A program made the translations under genes and the position numbers. Positions 1-7,091 of a DNA stretch of 13,403 nucleotides are shown one piece after another (the first letter of the stretch is position 1; every line of letters begins with the position of its first letter). A model generated the notes under the pieces. That model had not been told where the DNA came from and ran no database searches. It saw only the letters and a list, made by a program, of their open reading frames with translations. Source of the stretch: Tateyamaria sp. (GTDB taxonomy: Bacteria > Pseudomonadota > Alphaproteobacteria > Rhodobacterales > Rhodobacteraceae). Location of the stretch: positions 1 through 13,403 of the forward strand of contig JABITU010000112.1 in assembly GCA_018668195.1 (NCBI GenBank), read 5' to 3'.

Positions 1-447
1 ATAAGTCAAGTTTACAACATGATTACCGGTAATGCCAGTGTAGGCTTGGGCGAGTTCGGAAAAAAGATCACTTTCAGAGTAAGCTGCCCAATGATCAAAG
101 TCCCGCATTGTAAAGGGGAAATCTGAGATGGCGATTGGCGGGTAAGATTGGCCCATAAAGGCAACGCCGGTATAAATGATGTCGACAGTTCCTAGGGATA
201 GTCCTTCGTTCAATGCGACTTCTTTGCCCAACTGGGAAGCTGGAAACACTTCGATTTTATAGCGCCCATTAGTTGCTGCTTCAAATTTGGTTGCTGCCAT
301 GAGCGCTGCTTGGTGATAGGGTGTAGCACTTTCGTAGACGTGGCCCCATTTTAGCACCTCTTGTGCAATAGCGGATGAAGCAATGGTGCTAATCGCACCA
401 GTCAGCAAAGCCGCAAAAACGTTTTGGGTCGTTTTGAGTTTATTCAT
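1..447 (-). CDS. dctP: TRAP transporter solute receptor, DctP family (N-terminal 149 residues, runs off window)
   Basis: This is the N-terminal part of a periplasmic substrate receptor of a tripartite ATP-independent (TRAP) transporter; the gene continues beyond base 1. The start ATG at 447-445 has a GGGAG ribosome site 8 bases upstream. Residues 1-28 form a typical signal peptide ending in SSAIA. The mature part begins EVLKWGHVYE and shows family hallmarks: a TPYH motif, VFPASQLGKE, and an EGLSLGTVDI segment. DctP receptors bind carboxylated substrates such as C4-dicarboxylates, keto acids and uronates; the ligand cannot be read from this half, and the residues that usually contact the carboxylate lie outside the window. 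It diverges from a keto-deoxy-sugar kinase, so a sugar acid is a reasonable inferred substrate. The membrane subunits would lie to the left, unseen. Confidence 0.9.
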   Translation of the reverse strand, partial: MNKLKTTQNVFAALLTGAISTIASSAIAQEVLKWGHVYESATPYHQAALMAATKFEAATNGRYKIEVFPASQLGKEVALNEGLSLGTVDIIYTGVAFMGQSYPPIAISDFPFTMRDFDHWAAYSESDLFSELAQAYTGITGNHVVNLTY

Positions 448-501
448 GTTTTATCTCCCGATTGATATTGTTTTGGTTTTCTAGATGGCTTAATGTATTT
501 A

Positions 502-514
502 ACATACTGTATGT
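502..514. promoter_or_regulatory. Palindrome in the dctP / kdgK divergent intergenic region
   Basis: ACATAC-T-GTATGT is a perfect palindrome with 6-base arms around one central base, lying 55 bases upstream of the dctP start. Its size and placement suit an operator for a dimeric regulator of the GntR or LacI type. No regulator gene is visible nearby, so the binder is unknown. Confidence 0.35.
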
Positions 515-523
515 AAGTTAGGC

Positions 524-736
524 ATGGATAGTGCATTTGAGCAAGAGGGATATCAAATTTTTTTGTGGTCTGGGTCTTGGGGTGCGGAAAAGTCAGATAA
601 ACAAGATGCTTATGATAGCAATTGCGACCTGCCAGGCCTCATTGAGGATGTATCGGGGCTGAAGCTTAGTGATGATGCCCTTGCTCGTCTGCGTAAAATC
701 AACCTGACGAAATTGCCAATTGTTTGTGAGATTTAA
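524..736 (+). pseudogene. Decayed N-terminal fragment of an FAH-family hydrolase
   Basis: A 70-codon reading frame whose residues 14-67 (bases 563-724) align without a gap to residues 4-57 of the intact FAH-family protein encoded at 2584-3441; I count 21 identities in 54 positions, including a shared EK, RL, LP-V and the spacing of glycines. That stretch is the small N-terminal lobe that precedes the catalytic domain in 2,4-diketo-3-deoxy-L-fuconate hydrolase-like proteins. The catalytic domain with its GLNYADH, metal-binding and INDVSERE motifs is absent; the frame stops three codons after the homology ends, 3 bases before kdgK. A GAGGG at 545-549 followed by CAA at 554, where the family start Met would be expected, suggests the native start was lost. 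The remnant probably makes no functional protein. An alternative is a short free-standing N-lobe protein, which I consider unlikely. Confidence 0.65.
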
Positions 737-739
737 AAA

Positions 740-1630
740 ATGAAAAATAAAATGAAACGGGTTGCCTGTGTCGGCGAGGCCATGATTGAACTTTCCATGA
801 TGGACGGTAATGCGCAAATGAACGTGGCTGGTGATACACTTAACACCGCAATCTATTTGCATCGGACAGCGCCACAAGTGACGGTGGATTATATTACCTG
901 CCTGGGAAACGATACATTTTCAGACAGTATTTTTGCCTTTATCGCAGATCACGGTGTTGGAAATTCGAAGATCAAGCGAATAGTTGATGGCACGCCTGGG
1001 CTTTATGCCATTACCACGTCACCGGAGGGCGAGCGTAGCTTCACGTATTGGCGCAGCAACTCGGCAGCAAGGTGCTTATTTTCGAACGGTGATTTCACTA
1101 TGTTGGAAACCTATGACGCAGTCTATCTATCCGGAATCTCGCTTGCAATTTTGCCTCATATAGTCCGACTTTCTTTGCTTGAGTGGTTGAATAAACATTT
1201 AATTTGTCTGATTTTTGATAGCAATTACAGGCCGCATCTTTGGGAAAGTCTAGAATCTGCTCAACAAATGACATCAGCCTTTTGGGCTAGAGCAGATATT
1301 CTGTTACCGTCAATTGACGATGAAATGAAGTTGTTTGATGAAACAGAAGATCAAGTGGCCTTTCGCTTTTCATGTATGGCTAAGTCTGGCGCTTTAAAAC
1401 GCGGGAAGCTTGGACCATTATCTTTGGGTATTGACGTCCATGGAAGCTATCTGCCGTCTTCGAAAGTGTTGGATACCACAGCAGCTGGCGATAGTTTTAA
1501 TGGTGGTTATTTGGGAGCTCTTTTTGGTGGAGAAAGTCAAGAGCAGGCTTTGAAAATAGGTCATGACCTTGCGACACAGGTGATACAATGCCGCGGTGCA
1601 ATAATCCCAAAAACGGCACTGCCTGACTAA
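740..1630 (+). CDS. kdgK: 2-keto-3-deoxygluconate kinase (PfkB family)
   Basis: A 296-residue ribokinase-fold sugar kinase, close to the usual 300-310 of KDG kinases, expected to phosphorylate 2-keto-3-deoxy-D-gluconate to KDPG in the cytoplasm. Visible features: N-terminal VACVGEAMIEL strand, substrate loop GDTLNTA (31-37), ERSFTYWR (98-105, typical of KDG kinases), DSNYRPHLW (160-168), and the PfkB C-terminal signature TTAAGDSF (246-253) with catalytic Asp251. The linker after residue 200 (ETEDQVAFRF) is slightly short compared with relatives I recall, but no motif is lost. The start at 740 lacks a good ribosome site; ATG at 752 is an alternative. It follows an FAH remnant by 3 bases and diverges from a TRAP receptor gene. 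KDG kinase is not needed by the hydrolytic fucose pathway to the right, so it probably belongs to a separate hexuronate or keto-deoxy-acid locus. Confidence 0.82.
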   Translation: MKNKMKRVACVGEAMIELSMMDGNAQMNVAGDTLNTAIYLHRTAPQVTVDYITCLGNDTFSDSIFAFIADHGVGNSKIKRIVDGTPGLYAITTSPEGERSFTYWRSNSAARCLFSNGDFTMLETYDAVYLSGISLAILPHIVRLSLLEWLNKHLICLIFDSNYRPHLWESLESAQQMTSAFWARADILLPSIDDEMKLFDETEDQVAFRFSCMAKSGALKRGKLGPLSLGIDVHGSYLPSSKVLDTTAAGDSFNGGYLGALFGGESQEQALKIGHDLATQVIQCRGAIIPKTALPD

Positions 1631-1752
1631 AAATACTCAAAGCGGGCAGGGCGACTTTATAGCGGCCTTGGATGACAAAACGCTCCCCATTCAGGTACTT
1701 TAAAACGAGCCCTGAGATCATCCGCTTGGCTGCGATGCTGTACGTTCGGTAT

Positions 1753-1792
1753 CCACTCTCACTCCGTAATGTGGTGGATTGATTGAGAGTGG
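1753..1792. repeat. Inverted repeat CCACTCTCA / TGAGAGTGG
   Basis: Arms at 1753-1761 and 1784-1792 are perfect 9-base complements separated by 22 bases. No T-run follows on either strand, so it is not a typical intrinsic terminator for kdgK, whose stop lies more than 120 bases upstream. Confidence 0.4.
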
Positions 1793-1804
1793 TTGTTTGC
1801 TCGT

Positions 1805-1827
1805 GGACCGCTTTTGGGACCGCTTTT
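1805..1827. repeat. Two direct copies of GGACCGCTTTT
   Basis: Exact 11-base copies at 1805-1815 and 1817-1827 (period 12), immediately right of the 1753-1792 inverted repeat. Function unknown. Confidence 0.5.
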
Positions 1828-1945
1828 TGAAATCTGTATTATTTTAAGTATCTGATAATAATTATTTTATTAAAGTAGATTTTGCCGTGTGGGGGCACCA
1901 CTTAATCCTAAATTTTGCTTTATCATCAATTACTTGATGTATTGA

Positions 1946-1961
1946 TGGATATTTTTATCCA
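1946..1961. repeat. Small AT-rich hairpin TGGATA-TTTT-TATCCA
   Basis: A perfect 6-base stem with a TTTT loop inside the AT-rich section of the non-coding stretch. It could be a regulatory palindrome; nothing nearby shows what it would control. Confidence 0.3.
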
Positions 1962-2191
1962 CCCAATTATACACCCTTTGATCTTCATACCCCCCACCAT
2001 TCACAAGTATTGCAGGGTAGGCCTATGTATATTGCCCTATTCATTCACGGCTGTTGATTCCAGCAGTGAAATTAGCTGAATGACCACAATCACCTGCATT
2101 TCATGTAACGCGCAGATCACACAGTGATGACGCCGACACGCGCGCGTGCGGAAGCGATAATTCAAAAAATGATATGCGGCGACCGGCAACT

Positions 2192-2217
2192 GCTACAATC
2201 GCTACAATCGCTACTTC
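2192..2217. repeat. 9-base tandem repeat GCTACAATC, nearly three copies
   Basis: Two exact copies (2192-2200, 2201-2209) and a partial, degenerate third (GCTACTTC, 2210-2217). No associated gene. Confidence 0.5.
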
Positions 2218-2309
2218 GCTGCTATGTGCGCCACCTCTCCCAAATAACTGTACACCTTGAATACTGTTGCGCCTTTGGCTGACCACATGGTGACGGGGTA
2301 AAATGGCGG

Positions 2310-2396
2310 AAACCGGACCTTCGCTGCGCTTTGCATAGAGGTCTGCTGTGCGGACAAACCGGCCTGTTGCACCTGCAGCTATTGCTAACGCAGCTT
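2310..2396 (+). repeat. Dispersed repeat, left copy
   Basis: Bases 2347-2394 match the reverse complement of 12948-12995 at 36 of 48 positions without gaps, including the block CTATTGCT(A/G)ACGCAGC. Upstream, AAACCGG at 2310-2316 is also matched by CCGGTTT at 13040-13046, so the relationship extends further with gaps. Non-coding; origin unknown. Confidence 0.5.
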
Positions 2397-2515
2397 TTCT
2401 TCGCACCTGCAGACAACGTTCTTTTGGCAGTGCAGTGGAATTCCCCAGAGCAGTCATTCAAAAGGCTGAAACCATCCAAAGCACTAAATCGCTCCGCGAT
2501 ACTGCCACGATATGA

Positions 2516-2541
2516 AGATCCGCTTATTTGCCAGCGGATCT
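2516..2541 (-). terminator. Possible terminator hairpin downstream of the FAH gene
   Basis: AGATCCGCT (2516-2524) and AGCGGATCT (2533-2541) form a perfect 9-base stem with an 8-base loop, about 43 bases past the FAH stop codon on the minus strand. There is no T-run, so it may act as a 3'-end-protecting hairpin or a Rho-assisted end rather than a strict intrinsic terminator. Confidence 0.45.
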
Positions 2542-2583
2542 GCACTAGGCAAACCCGCTCCTTTTATTTTTAATCCAGTGCAA

Positions 2584-3441
2584 TTAGCTTGCGGTTTGGA
2601 CTTTCTGGGTTTGCACCCCTAATCCGTCGATACCTAGCGTCACGGTTTCCCCGCCCTTCAAGTAAATCGGCGGTTTTTGCCCCATGCCAACACCTGGAGG
2701 CGTACCTGTGGAAATGACGTCGCCGGCCTGAAGGCTCATGAACTGGGAGCAGTAGGAAATCAGATGCGGCACCTTATAGACCATCGTTGAAGTATTGCCG
2801 TTCTGGTATCGTTTGCCATCCACTGAAAGCCACAGTCCAAGCGCGTTGGAATCGCCGACCTCATCGGGCGTGACAAGCCATGGACCTGTCGGGCCGAAGG
2901 TGTCGCAGCCTTTGCCTTTGTCCCATGTGCCAGCGCGCTCGATCTGGAACTCGCGCTCGGATACGTCATTGATGACGCAGAACCCCGCGACATGATCCAG
3001 TGCATCAGCCTCATCGATATAAGAACCACCTTTGCCGATCACGACACCAAGCTCGACTTCCCAATCAGTCTTTTTAGACCCGCGCGGGATGACAATATTA
3101 TCATCAGGGCCAACTATCGCGGACGTCCATTTGTTGAAAATAACGGGTTCAGGGGGCACATCTAAACCACTTTCTGCTGCGTGGTCAGCGTAGTTCAAAC
3201 CAATGCATACGAATTTGCCAGTTTGACCGACACAGGGGCCAAGGCGCAGGTCGTCCTGTGGTGTGCCATCGACAAGCGGCAAGGCGTTTATGTCTAGCTT
3301 TTTCAGACGTTCTATCGCGGCTGGCAGCAATGCCTCGCCTGCGACATCTGCAATGTGATCCGACAAGTCACGGACGCGCCCGTCAGCATCAAGGCAACCG
3401 GGCTTTTCTTGCCCTTTAGGGCCGTAACGCAATAATTTCAT
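2584..3441 (-). CDS. FAH-family hydrolase, probable 2,4-diketo-3-deoxy-L-fuconate hydrolase
   Basis: A 285-residue fumarylacetoacetate-hydrolase family protein proposed to cleave a 2,4-diketo-3-deoxy acid into pyruvate and L-lactate, the last step of the non-phosphorylating L-fucose pathway. An N-terminal lobe (1-60) precedes the catalytic domain: GLNYADHAAE (81-90), acidic metal-binding cluster DWEVELGVVIG with Glu128 and Glu130, then INDVSERE (157-164) with Asp159, and STGTPPGVGMG (244-254). The chosen start ATG at 3441 is the family's MKLLRYG beginning and has GAGGA just upstream; in-frame upstream codons would add 58 residues overlapping the neighbouring gene. It is the last gene of the minus-strand operon, 76 bases after the binding-protein gene, with a strong hairpin between. 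Ureidoglycolate lyase or acylpyruvase activities occur in related proteins, but the neighbours favour the sugar pathway. Confidence 0.85.
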   Translation of the reverse strand: MKLLRYGPKGQEKPGCLDADGRVRDLSDHIADVAGEALLPAAIERLKKLDINALPLVDGTPQDDLRLGPCVGQTGKFVCIGLNYADHAAESGLDVPPEPVIFNKWTSAIVGPDDNIVIPRGSKKTDWEVELGVVIGKGGSYIDEADALDHVAGFCVINDVSEREFQIERAGTWDKGKGCDTFGPTGPWLVTPDEVGDSNALGLWLSVDGKRYQNGNTSTMVYKVPHLISYCSQFMSLQAGDVISTGTPPGVGMGQKPPIYLKGGETVTLGIDGLGVQTQKVQTAS

Positions 3442-3473
3442 GTGGTCCTCGAAGATATCAGTAGAGAATGGGG

Positions 3474-3510
3474 ATCGTCGCAGCCCAAGGGAGAAATGGG
3501 CTGCGACGGT
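3474..3510 (-). promoter_or_regulatory. Strong intercistronic stem-loop between binding-protein and FAH genes
   Basis: GTCGCAGCCC (3477-3486) pairs perfectly with GGGCTGCGAC (3498-3507) around an 11-base loop, and pairing extends outward by C3476-G3508, T-G and A-T. It begins 8 bases past the binding-protein stop and has no T-run. Such hairpins after binding-protein genes are known to stabilise the upstream message and reduce read-through; here that role is inferred. Confidence 0.6.
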
Positions 3511-3517
3511 GTTAGGA

Positions 3518-4465
3518 TCAATCGTAGAGAACGGCCTGAATTTCAGCGTTATCAATATTGGATTGATCGTAGTAGTAAAAACCCGTGTCAATAATCGCCG
3601 GTAGCGTTTCACCATTCATCGCAGCAACAGCCGCTTTGACGGTTTCGTAACCAATGCCAACAGGGTTCTGCGTGATCGCACCAGCCATCAGGCCTTCGCG
3701 GATCGCGTCAGTTTGCGCTTTGCCGGAATCATACCCGATAATGGTAAGGTTTTCGGCTTTCATTTCACGCACGGCGTTCACAATACCAATGGCAGAACCT
3801 TCGTTGGTACCGAACATTCCATTCAGGCCCGGGTTGGCCGTCAGCATCGCTTTAGCGACCTCAGTCGATTGCAATTGATCGCCCGCACCATATTGAACGC
3901 TTACGACTTCGATGTTTGGATATTTGCTTGCCATCTGGTTCAAGAAACCATCGCGGCGGTCAATACCTGTCCGGCTTGTTTGGTCGTGTGCAACAACGGC
4001 AACTTTGCCCTCGCCACCAAGGAATTCGGCCATTTTGTCAGCAGCCAAAGAGGCAGCCGCGACGTTATCTGTTGTCGCTGTGGACTTTGGAATGTCACTG
4101 TCGACGCCACTGTCAAACGCGATGATTGGGATGCCAGCTTCGGCGGCTTGACGCAGCAACGGAATCGCGGCTTGGCTGTCGAGCGCGGCAAAGCCGATTG
4201 CAGCAGGTTTGTTGGCCAAAGCAGCGGCCAGCATGTCGATCTGGCGATCAACCATAGTCTCGTTGTCCGGACCTTCAAATGTGATGCGCACACCAAATTC
4301 TTCAGCGGCTTGATCCGCACCAGCTTTGACAGCCTGCCAGAATTGGTGCTGGAAGCCTTTTGAGATCATCGGAATGTAGATTTTGTCCTGTGCAGTTACG
4401 GCAGATGCCGAACCCAGAGCAAGTGAAGCGCTAAGAGCGCCAATGAGAACGCGACGTGACAACAT
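3518..4465 (-). CDS. Periplasmic sugar-binding protein of a CUT2 (ribose-type) ABC transporter
   Basis: A 315-residue type I periplasmic binding protein (RbsB-like) that would capture the sugar and deliver it to the permease encoded just upstream. Residues 1-25 are a signal peptide with an RR at positions 4-5, a hydrophobic core and a cleavage site near VTA/Q. The mature protein starts with IYIPMISKGFQHQFW and carries the repeated Rossmann-like pattern of the family: a DMLAAALANKPAAIGF segment, GIPIIAFDSGVDSD, ATTDNVAAASLAADKM, FGTNEGSAIGIVNA and IIGYDSGKAQTDAI, with the QNPVGIGYETV hinge near the C-terminus. A strong GAGGAGG ribosome site precedes ATG 4465. Sugar specificity cannot be read directly; L-fucose or a stereochemically similar aldose is inferred from the pathway genes. 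Stem-loops flank the gene on both sides, fitting the higher dose needed for a binding protein. Confidence 0.9.
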   Translation of the reverse strand: MLSRRVLIGALSASLALGSASAVTAQDKIYIPMISKGFQHQFWQAVKAGADQAAEEFGVRITFEGPDNETMVDRQIDMLAAALANKPAAIGFAALDSQAAIPLLRQAAEAGIPIIAFDSGVDSDIPKSTATTDNVAAASLAADKMAEFLGGEGKVAVVAHDQTSRTGIDRRDGFLNQMASKYPNIEVVSVQYGAGDQLQSTEVAKAMLTANPGLNGMFGTNEGSAIGIVNAVREMKAENLTIIGYDSGKAQTDAIREGLMAGAITQNPVGIGYETVKAAVAAMNGETLPAIIDTGFYYYDQSNIDNAEIQAVLYD

Positions 4466-4491
4466 GTGGTTTCCTCCTCGGTTGTCGTTTT

Positions 4492-4513
4492 TCCCGACTT
4501 CAAAATGTCGGGA
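4492..4513 (-). promoter_or_regulatory. Stem-loop between permease and binding-protein genes
   Basis: TCCCGAC (4492-4498) and GTCGGGA (4507-4513) are perfect 7-base arms around an 8-base loop in the 64-base gap. On the transcribed strand it is followed by AAAAACGAC rather than T, so it is more likely a message-processing or 5'-stability element for the binding-protein gene than a terminator. Confidence 0.4.
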
Positions 4514-4529
4514 CTTGGTAATTTCTGAA

Positions 4530-5537
4530 TCAGTTGGATCTGTTACGGCGCATCATGTCCGCATAGACTGCCAAAATAATAATCGCGCCAGTGACGACTG
4601 TTTGCCATTCTTGAGCAACGGACAGCACACGAAGGCCGTTCGTCAGAACCGCCATAATCAACGCCCCGATGAGGGAGCCAAGAATAGACCCACGGCCGCC
4701 CGAAAGAGACGTGCCGCCAATGACTACCGCAGCAATCGCTTCAAGCTCGTAGCCAAGCCCCAATGCGGGTTGTGCAGAGTTCAATCGCGAGGCGATCAAC
4801 AGACCCGCGATGCCAACGATCGCTCCGGCAAGCGCATAGATCGCGATCTTCCAGCGGTCCGTGTTCACACCAGACAGACGAACAGATTCTTCGTTAGATC
4901 CAAGAGCAAAACAATAGCGGCCCAGCACTGTGCGGTTCAAAATATAGGCTGTGACGGCTGCGACGATGAACAGGATCAGCACTCCATTAGGGATCGGCAA
5001 GGACGGTATGACATCACCGATCAACGAACCACGCGAGATTTCGCTAAACCCCGGAGTGTCATTAAAATAGATCGGACGCGTCCCCGAGATCACGAGGCTG
5101 AGCCCCTTTAGGATCAGCATCATGCCAAGGGTGGCAATAAACGGCGGAATTGCCATTTTGGCAACAAAAGTACCCGAACATGCGCCACACAAAACACCGG
5201 TCAGCACCGCAGCAATGACGCCAAATATCATCGGCAATCCAGCATAGGTCAGCACCACGCCAGCGATCACCGCGCAAAACGTCATCATAGTGCCAACGGA
5301 CAGATCAATGCCGCCAGTAATGATGACTAAGGTAACCCCAATCGCCAGAACACCGTTTACTGATGTTGCTTGCAAAATCGCCAACATGTTGGACGTCTGC
5401 ATGAAATTAGGCGAGGCGATGGAAAAGCCGATCAAAAGCACGATCAAGCTGGCAAAGGCCAACACGCGTTGATGCGTCCCAGCTGCGATGATCCGCGATA
5501 GGGTCGAGTCTTGGGTATCTGCTGTAGTGTCGTTCAT
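4530..5537 (-). CDS. CUT2 ABC transporter permease (RbsC-like)
   Basis: A 335-residue integral inner-membrane protein of the ribose/xylose-type permease family. It is strongly hydrophobic with about 8-10 predicted membrane segments after a polar 24-residue N-terminus. Signature stretches are IITGGIDLSVG (72-82) and the cytoplasmic loop GLGYELEAIAAVVIGG followed by TSLSGGRGS (from 260), which is the ATPase-contacting region in this family. The start ATG at 5537 overlaps the stop of the ATPase gene by one base (TAATG), indicating translational coupling; an earlier in-frame ATG at 5651 would add 38 arginine-rich residues inside the ATPase gene and is rejected. Expected to form a homodimeric pore used by the single two-domain ATPase next to it. 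Confidence 0.92.
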   Translation of the reverse strand: MNDTTADTQDSTLSRIIAAGTHQRVLAFASLIVLLIGFSIASPNFMQTSNMLAILQATSVNGVLAIGVTLVIITGGIDLSVGTMMTFCAVIAGVVLTYAGLPMIFGVIAAVLTGVLCGACSGTFVAKMAIPPFIATLGMMLILKGLSLVISGTRPIYFNDTPGFSEISRGSLIGDVIPSLPIPNGVLILFIVAAVTAYILNRTVLGRYCFALGSNEESVRLSGVNTDRWKIAIYALAGAIVGIAGLLIASRLNSAQPALGLGYELEAIAAVVIGGTSLSGGRGSILGSLIGALIMAVLTNGLRVLSVAQEWQTVVTGAIIILAVYADMMRRNRSN

Positions 5538-7060
5538 TATACGTCCTCCGCGCCGCTCAACGCGGGGTCGCGCTGGGTGGCCAGTTCCATGATGTGTTCT
5601 TGTGTGGTTGCTTCTCCGCCGGGCAAAATACCGGTCAGACGTCCTTCGCACATCACCGCGATACGGTGACTTAGACGCATGACCTCGGACAGTTCAGACG
5701 AAATAACGATAATCGCGCGCCCTTGCGCTGCAAGGTCTTCAAGAAGTGCGTAGATTTCAGACTTTGCACCGACGTCGATGCCGCGTGTGGGTTCGTCAAA
5801 AATTAGCACATCACAATCGCGCAGCAGCCATTTGGCAATCACAACCTTTTGCTGGTTTCCGCCTGACAACAGCCGAACGTCTTGCGTGTCCGAAGGTGTA
5901 CGAATGCCAAGCTGATCAATGTAATTGATTGCGACGTCTTTCATCGCGCCTTCATCCAACACACCGAAACGATTGGTGAATCTACCCAGATCAGTCATAG
6001 GGATATTGGCGCGCACGGTCATATCAACGGCAAGGCCAAAGTGCTTGCGATCTTCTGACAGATACCCGATCCCTGCCTCGACGGCATTGTGAGGGGTGCG
6101 GATGTTTACCGGTTGACCCGCGATCAATATCTCACCGCCATCACGAGGGTCCGCGCCGAAAACGATCCGAGCAACTTCGGTTCTGCCTGCGCCCATCAGA
6201 CCTGCAAAGCCCAGAATTTCACCCTTGCGCACATCAAAGCTGACATCTCGAACATCTTTACCACGCGACAGATTGCGCACTTCCAACGCGACAGGGTTTT
6301 GTGAGGTATCGGGTATATCAGATGCGTTTTGTGTGACTTCGCGGCCCACCATAAGCTGAATGATCTTCGACAAAGGCGTATCCGCGGCCTCGACGGTATC
6401 AATGTAAGCGCCATCGCGCAGAATTGTGACACGGTCGGCGATACGTTTGATTTCATCCATGCGGTGGCTGATATAAACAATGCCCACGCCATCTGCTTTC
6501 AGCTTCTCGATAACCTTGAACAGCTCCGATATTTCGACGTCGTTCAGGGCCGCTGTGGGCTCGTCCATAATCAGAACACGTGGGTTGTAGGACAGTGTTT
6601 TAGCGATTTCGATCAGTTGCTGACGTGCAATTGTCTGGCTGCCGACCTGCGTGCGCGGATTCATTGCCAAATTGAGCGACGCGAAAATTTCTACGGTTCG
6701 TGCATTCAGCGCGGGTTCGTCTAAACGGCCAAAACTGCGGCGTGGCTCACGTCCAATCAGCACGTTTTGCGCTGCTGTGAGATCGCGCATCAAGCTCAAT
6801 TCTTGGTGAATGATACCGATACCTAGCTCTTGCGCCGCGCGAGGTCCGTTTGGGTTGACAGGGTTGCCATCCACAAACATCTCTCCGCCGTCACGCGAAT
6901 AGATGCCGGACATGATCTTCATCAAAGTTGATTTACCTGCACCGTTCTCGCCCATCAGGGCGTGGACTTCACCTGGCTTGAGATCGAATTGCACCGCCTT
7001 AAGCGCATGAACGCCCGGAAAGCGTTTCTCGATCCCTTTCATCTCGACTAGAAAACTCAT
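5537..7060 (-). CDS. CUT2 ABC transporter ATPase with two nucleotide-binding domains (RbsA-like)
   Basis: A 507-residue fused double ABC ATPase powering sugar import. Domain 1: Walker [10 protein letters not shown] (37-45), degenerate signature SQTIARQQ (141-148), Walker [10 protein letters not shown] (163-171). Domain 2: degenerate P-loop [10 protein letters not shown] (287-296) with Arg293 where Lys is usual, canonical signature LSGGNQQK (398-405), Walker [10 protein letters not shown] (419-427). This asymmetry, with one good P-loop and one good signature, is standard for RbsA/XylG/MglA-type proteins and does not indicate damage. The start ATG at 7060 gives the usual [16 protein letters not shown] beginning and has GGGAGG upstream; ATG 7111 would add 17 residues and overlap the SDR gene. 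It lies 31 bases after the SDR gene and overlaps the permease start by one base. Confidence 0.93.
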   Translation of the reverse strand: MSFLVEMKGIEKRFPGVHALKAVQFDLKPGEVHALMGENGAGKSTLMKIMSGIYSRDGGEMFVDGNPVNPNGPRAAQELGIGIIHQELSLMRDLTAAQNVLIGREPRRSFGRLDEPALNARTVEIFASLNLAMNPRTQVGSQTIARQQLIEIAKTLSYNPRVLIMDEPTAALNDVEISELFKVIEKLKADGVGIVYISHRMDEIKRIADRVTILRDGAYIDTVEAADTPLSKIIQLMVGREVTQNASDIPDTSQNPVALEVRNLSRGKDVRDVSFDVRKGEILGFAGLMGAGRTEVARIVFGADPRDGGEILIAGQPVNIRTPHNAVEAGIGYLSEDRKHFGLAVDMTVRANIPMTDLGRFTNRFGVLDEGAMKDVAINYIDQLGIRTPSDTQDVRLLSGGNQQKVVIAKWLLRDCDVLIFDEPTRGIDVGAKSEIYALLEDLAAQGRAIIVISSELSEVMRLSHRIAVMCEGRLTGILPGGEATTQEHIMELATQRDPALSGAEDV

Positions 7061-7091
7061 GTTTTTGGCCCTCCCAAGCCTACCGATCCAG

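Larger units (their letters stand above)
1631..2583. other. Non-coding stretch between kdgK and the fucose-type operon
   Basis: I see no convincing gene on either strand; the open frames here lack recognisable domains and good ribosome sites. The stretch is AT-rich around 1845-2060 and GC-richer from 2100. It contains hairpins at 1753-1792, 1946-1961 and 2516-2541, an 11-base direct repeat at 1805-1827, a 9-base tandem repeat at 2192-2217, and a segment at 2347-2394 that has a diverged partner in opposite orientation at 12948-12995. Confidence 0.6.

Noticed and set aside
287..293. Degenerate P-loop (Arg for Lys) in the second half of the ABC ATPase, listed here by residue number 287-293 of the protein
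   Set aside because: Considered as damage, but this asymmetry is normal for CUT2-type two-domain ATPases.
2192..2217. 9-base tandem repeat considered as a CRISPR or iteron array
   Set aside because: Fewer than three short adjacent copies with no spacers and no associated genes.
2101..2573. Overlapping frames of 80-118 codons on both strands left of the FAH gene
   Set aside because: They overlap each other on both strands, have no domain similarity I recognise, and cover tandem and dispersed repeats.
3442..3615. Upstream extension of the FAH protein by 58 residues
   Set aside because: It would run through the intercistronic hairpin and into the binding-protein gene; MKLLRYG at 3441 matches the family start and has a GAGGA site.
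3713..5111. Long plus-strand frames (216 and 242 codons at 3713-4363 and 4383-5111) opposite the ABC transporter genes
   Set aside because: They are antisense to clearly real binding-protein and permease genes and carry no domains; high-GC third positions commonly create such shadows.
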